Shown here piece after piece: positions 60,871 to 64,000 of a DNA stretch of 64,000 nucleotides; the first letter of the stretch is position 1, and each line of letters opens with the position of its first letter. The notes under the pieces are model-generated. The model made no database searches, was not told the origin of the DNA, and saw only the letters and a list, made by a program, of their open reading frames with translations. The translations under genes were made by a program, and so were the position numbers. The stretch is from Protula sp. h YS-2021 (taxonomy: Eukaryota > Annelida > Polychaeta > Sabellida > Serpulidae): contig OX457033.1 of NCBI GenBank assembly GCA_949752745.1, positions 20,303,066 through 20,367,065 of the forward strand. Reading direction: 5' to 3'.

Positions 60871-61928
60871 ATGTCAGACGGAGAGGAAGAAATTGTTTAT
60901 AAGCGAAGAACGAAGAGCTTGCACTATGGCAGTCTACAAGAGCTGGAGGAGAAACGCCAAGCGAGGGCAGGCACTTCCGGTTCGCTGTCCAGTGACGCAA
61001 TACAAGCTGGCATAGCAGCGGGCAATATCAACATCAACACTGGTGAGTGGGCAGCACGCATAACACTTATAAAAAAAGTAGCGGCGACGTAATTGATTTG
61101 AGCAGAAAACCGTTGTCGTAGACTGCACCACATAAATTCATTTCTAGGATATATTGGTTTTGGATGAAGATTGCCACAATCATTTTCAGATAACTTAGGA
61201 TAGAGAGATCTTTTTGCTGAAAGGACTTTCGCACATAATTATTGTTATTTTATGTATTACTAACAATCTGAAACATACGTTATCTAGCTGCTGAAGCCAT
61301 GGAGTTGGAAGAGGAAAGTGCGTCCAAAAAAGAGCTGCTGGAAGAGTTTGAAAGGCGTAAAAAGGTGATTTAAGGGCCTTGTAAAGTGAACAGTTTGAGT
61401 AATTATTAGGTTTTGTGTTAAAGAATTTATAACTCTTTACCATCACTTAGGATACGATTAATTTGGAAAGTAAGTGAACGTAATTAATAAAAGTTGGTAA
61501 GGCAATGTTGACAGTTAACGGATAAAGAAGATAAAGAGAGTTTGAGCAAAATTTGTGCAGCAAAAACGTTCTTTACTTGTTTCTAATAAAACTCAGTGTG
61601 AATTAATTGATTAATTAATTAATTAATTAATTAATATGATGAAAATGTGAATAAAAATCCAAGCAGTGTGTGGCATGGGGATAGTGTTATATGTGAAGCC
61701 TTTTTGTTTCGTGTTTGTGTCGGGGTGATGTAGGCGCGTCAAATCCACGTGTCCACGGACGACGCTGAGGTGAAGATGCAGCTCCGCGAGTTGGGCGAGC
61801 CTATCTGTCTATTCGGCGAGGACCCGGCTGACAGACGCGAGCGGCTGCGCCGTCTGCTCGTCATCATCGGCGAGGAGAACGTCAAGAAGAAGAAGAAAGA
61901 GGACGAGGAGAAGGCCAGGAAAGAGGAG
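60871..61928 (+). CDS. PRPF4: PRPF4 (U4/U6 snRNP 60 kDa protein), first three exons
   Basis: Exons 60871-61042, 61288-61364 and 61734-61928, phase-consistent, give the first 148 residues. PRPF4 is a WD40 scaffold of the U4/U6.U5 tri-snRNP in the nucleus and binds PRPF3. Diagnostic N-terminal blocks are [50 protein letters not shown] and [26 protein letters not shown], the last being the PRP4/PRP3-like SFM region, followed by a Lys/Glu-rich linker. Start ATG fits the short acidic N-terminus MSDGEEE. The WD40 repeats are not in the window, so the gene must continue beyond base 64000 or this is a 5' fragment. The donor of exon 3 (GAGGAG|GTGAGAGG) is the first unit of a tandem repeat. Confidence 0.9.
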
Positions 61929-62330
61929 GTGAGAGGAGGAAAGAGCATGTACGAGGAGGAGGAAAGAGGAGGTGAGAGGTGGAAAGAGCATGTACGAGGA
62001 GGAAAGAGGAGGTGAGAGGAGGAAAGAGCATGTACGAGGAGGAGGAAAGAGGAGGTGAGAGGTGGAAAGAGCATGTACGAGGAGGAGGAAAGAGGAGGTG
62101 AGAGGGGAAAGAGGTGAGAGGCGGAAGGAGGAGGTGAGATAAAGTGAGAGGAGTGAAGATTATGTACGAGGAGGAAAGAGGAGATGAGAGGCGGGAGGAG
62201 GTAAGAAGAGGTGAGAGGACAAAAGAACATGTGAGAAGAGTAGGTGAGAGAATGGAAGAGGGAGTGATGAGATGTGAGAGGAAGAAAGAGGAGATGAGGA
62301 GAGAGAGGAGGAAACAAGGACTGAAAGGAT
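61905..62330 (+). repeat. Purine-rich tandem repeat carrying the PRPF4 exon 3 donor
   Basis: The motif GAAAGAGGAGGTGAGAGG, which is the exon 3 end plus donor, recurs about eight times, usually separated by GAAAGAGCATGTACGAGGAG. Copies decay to the right. The retained frame adds 28 codons past the normal donor before a TGA. Confidence 0.85.
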
Positions 62331-63196
62331 TAAATAGGAGGGGAGGTGAAGGGAGGAAAGTGGGGTGAGAATAGTAAGGTGGGGGGGGGGGGGGGGAGAG
62401 GAGGAAAGAAGGAGTTGTTCGTCCCTTGACCGCGTGACAGATATATTTTACACATCCATCCAGAAATCTTTCCCCGTTTTATGGTTCTGGAAGGGATTCA
62501 TTTGAAAGTTGTTTTGAATTACTCCCCGATTTCGGGGAGGGGAAGGTGGGGAGGGGAAGGGGTAATTTTTACTTTGGCGCAACATGAATTAAATTTTAAT
62601 TCTTCGGCAAGCCTCCAAACGTGAACAAATGACACAAAATCCATTTTTTATTGAATTCTTTGGGTAAACAATGTACAAGCACTGGATAATTAAGTGGAAA
62701 ATAGCCTCTGACAAGGAAGAAAATTATTACACTTATTACAGTTACAACGATTGGTAAGGCCCAAAAACCCTCACGCATGTTCTCTATAGTCACCAACAAA
62801 AATGCAAGAAGTAGAACAATGTAGTGTACAGTACGTGTTTTGTTTTATAAATAATTACGAAGCAGCAAAATGAGAACTGTTTACGCATTTTATGGTTGTA
62901 AAGAAAACAGAGATTACCAGGATTTATAGAACAAGTATCGCGAACAAAAAAAGGGCGTAAATCAAATAAAGTGACATTCAGCTTAAGCAAGAGTGTTTCC
63001 TTTAGTTTCACAGAACTAACTGTTGCAGCGCAAATTGTCAAGTACATCTCTACGCAAAATCAGACACTTCAGTCTTGAAATAAAAAAATTATTTAAAGGT
63101 AAGTCCAGGTTATGTTTGAAAGAGAAACAACCGAAAATTCTACAAAGATTTCAGCTGTTGCAGGAGTTTATGTTTGAATGTTTCATCTCTGCTTCT
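62331..63196. other. PRPF4 intron / 3' flank of the minus-strand gene
   Basis: Contains a G-run at about 62382-62397. TTTATT at 62647-62652 reads AATAAA on the minus strand and could end the transcript of the minus-strand gene whose stop is at 63197. No other exon supported. Confidence 0.4.
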
Positions 63197-64000
63197 CTAG
63201 TGATCGTGGGAAGCAAGAGATCGCATGGATCCGGCGGAAGAAATGTCCCCGTAATGGTCCGACATTACCGGTGTCGCGGTGTTCATATCCGACACTAACG
63301 AGTTACAGGATCCGTTTTCACGGAAGCCAATTGTTTCAGGTGCCGTGTTCTGTTGGCTCGTCCTGGCCGGAGATAGGGGCACGTCTTCTGGAGGGAGTTC
63401 CCGTAACTCGAGGCACGATGCCGAGGTGAGACTCCTCACGCGTGCTGCCATGCCTTCCAGGTCCCTGGTGTTGCTGTGGATCTCCTCAGCGAGGCTTAGT
63501 GCTGATAAGCTTCGGTATCGCTGACCTTCTACCCTTGCATCTTGTCCACTTTGTTTTGATAGCAACAAGGATCGGTGACTCTTTGATTTTCTTTTAAATT
63601 TCGACACAAATTTTCCAAGCGAACGACCCAGGCTCCTTGCAAGCGAACGTTTTTTTGAGTGGCCATTTTTTGTAACATTCTGGTCCCGATCAGGATTTTC
63701 TATATCAGAACCGACAGCGTAGTGATGTTGTTTCTCTGGCACGCTGCCAGCAGCCTCCCAGGTAGCGTACGGTTTTGGCCTCTCGCAACTTGATTCTGAA
63801 TCGGAGTCAGCTGATTTTATATCACGCTGCATCGTCTTTGATCTGGAGCGCCTTGACTCGCCGCTGGATCTCCGCGGGCGGACTAACTCTTTCTTAGTTC
63901 TGGCTTTCGGTGTGACAACCTGCTGATTGGCGAGCGCCTTGTCCGTGATTTGAGGTGGATTTGTGTCACCAGTTTTCTTGCGCACTGATTCAACACTGTT
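63197..64000 (-). CDS. Terminal exon of an unrecognised basic, Ser-rich protein (partial)
   Basis: One frame is open from the window edge to TAG at 63197-63199 (about 266 codons). The apparent start inside it is a GTG in frame with upstream codons (NSVESVRKKTGD), so the exon continues past the window. Features: SGESRRSRSKT and other Arg/Ser-rich stretches near the start; a polybasic, possibly amphipathic KKRSLARSLGRSLGKFVSKF in the middle; and a Ser/Thr-rich end (DISSAGSMRSLASHDH). No Cys-rich module or membrane segment. It looks like an intracellular tail or scaffold with many candidate phosphorylation sites. The codon pattern and length argue for a real exon, but I do not recognise it. Confidence 0.65.
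   Translation of the reverse strand, partial: NSVESVRKKTGDTNPPQITDKALANQQVVTPKARTKKELVRPRRSSGESRRSRSKTMQRDIKSADSDSESSCERPKPYATWEAAGSVPEKQHHYAVGSDIENPDRDQNVTKNGHSKKRSLARSLGRSLGKFVSKFKRKSKSHRSLLLSKQSGQDARVEGQRYRSLSALSLAEEIHSNTRDLEGMAARVRSLTSASCLELRELPPEDVPLSPARTSQQNTAPETIGFRENGSCNSLVSDMNTATPVMSDHYGDISSAGSMRSLASHDH

Noticed and set aside
61739..62317. 192-codon minus-strand frame rich in Ser/Pro/Leu
   Set aside because: It is the complement of PRPF4 exon 3 plus the purine-rich repeat.
62596..62799. Minus-strand frame with a hydrophobic stretch downstream of the 63197 stop
   Set aside because: No splice acceptor or family match. It lies after the terminal exon's stop and is probably 3' UTR.

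Overview
The window is eukaryotic, from an animal nuclear genome. It is AT-rich with long introns, canonical GT-AG splicing, abundant micro- and minisatellites and many miniature inverted-repeat elements. A complete innexin gene argues against a vertebrate. The overall texture (foldback elements, CCCAG...CTGGG termini, GACGTCGG-rich elements, long C/G runs) suggests a marine invertebrate, probably a lophotrochozoan such as a mollusc or brachiopod; that placement is inference. Nearly all single long open frames are artefacts. The real genes were found by joining exons whose phases agree across every splice junction.

Layout: (1) 382-3834, minus strand, a complete five-exon innexin (445 aa). (2) 3.9-12.5 kb, no gene seen; tandem repeats and a near-perfect foldback element at 10.4 kb. 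(3) 12571-21220, minus, 17 phase-consistent exons (993 aa resolved) of a protein made of about four successive, increasingly degenerate Hedgehog signalling-domain-like units and no Hint domain; its 5' end is not resolved. (4) 22024-25973, minus, a complete seven-exon gene (463 aa) with signal peptide, RRRRR processing site and C-terminal hydrophobic segment, lying head-to-tail upstream of the Hedgehog-like gene. (5) 26.9-27.5 kb, a 29-bp G-rich minisatellite. (6) 28776-39364, minus, a complete 14-exon SLC5/SGLT sodium-solute cotransporter (697 aa). (7) 39.4-48.1 kb, no gene seen; minisatellites and foldback elements. (8) 48201-51942, minus, the 3' seven exons of a type I membrane protein with two fibronectin III domains and laminin-type EGF modules. 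(9) 52-60.8 kb, repeat-dense, including a 0.7-kb duplication. (10) 60871-61928, plus, the first three exons of PRPF4 (U4/U6 snRNP 60K protein). (11) 63197-64000, minus, the terminal exon of an unrecognised basic, Ser-rich protein.

Two results stand out. First, the Hedgehog-like array: a string of Hh-N/peptidase-fold domains in which the zinc-ligand positions decay from unit to unit. I know of no described gene with this architecture. Second, at three unrelated genes (Hedgehog-like, its neighbour, PRPF4) a tandem repeat is built from the splice donor itself and starts exactly at the exon boundary. A fourth gene, SLC5, carries a decayed copy of an exon end just past its donor. Repeated local amplification of exon 3' ends with their donors looks like a recurring process in this genome.

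Limits: domain alignments were made by eye from general knowledge of the families; no search or structure prediction was run. Exon boundaries are predictions supported by consensus sites and phase.
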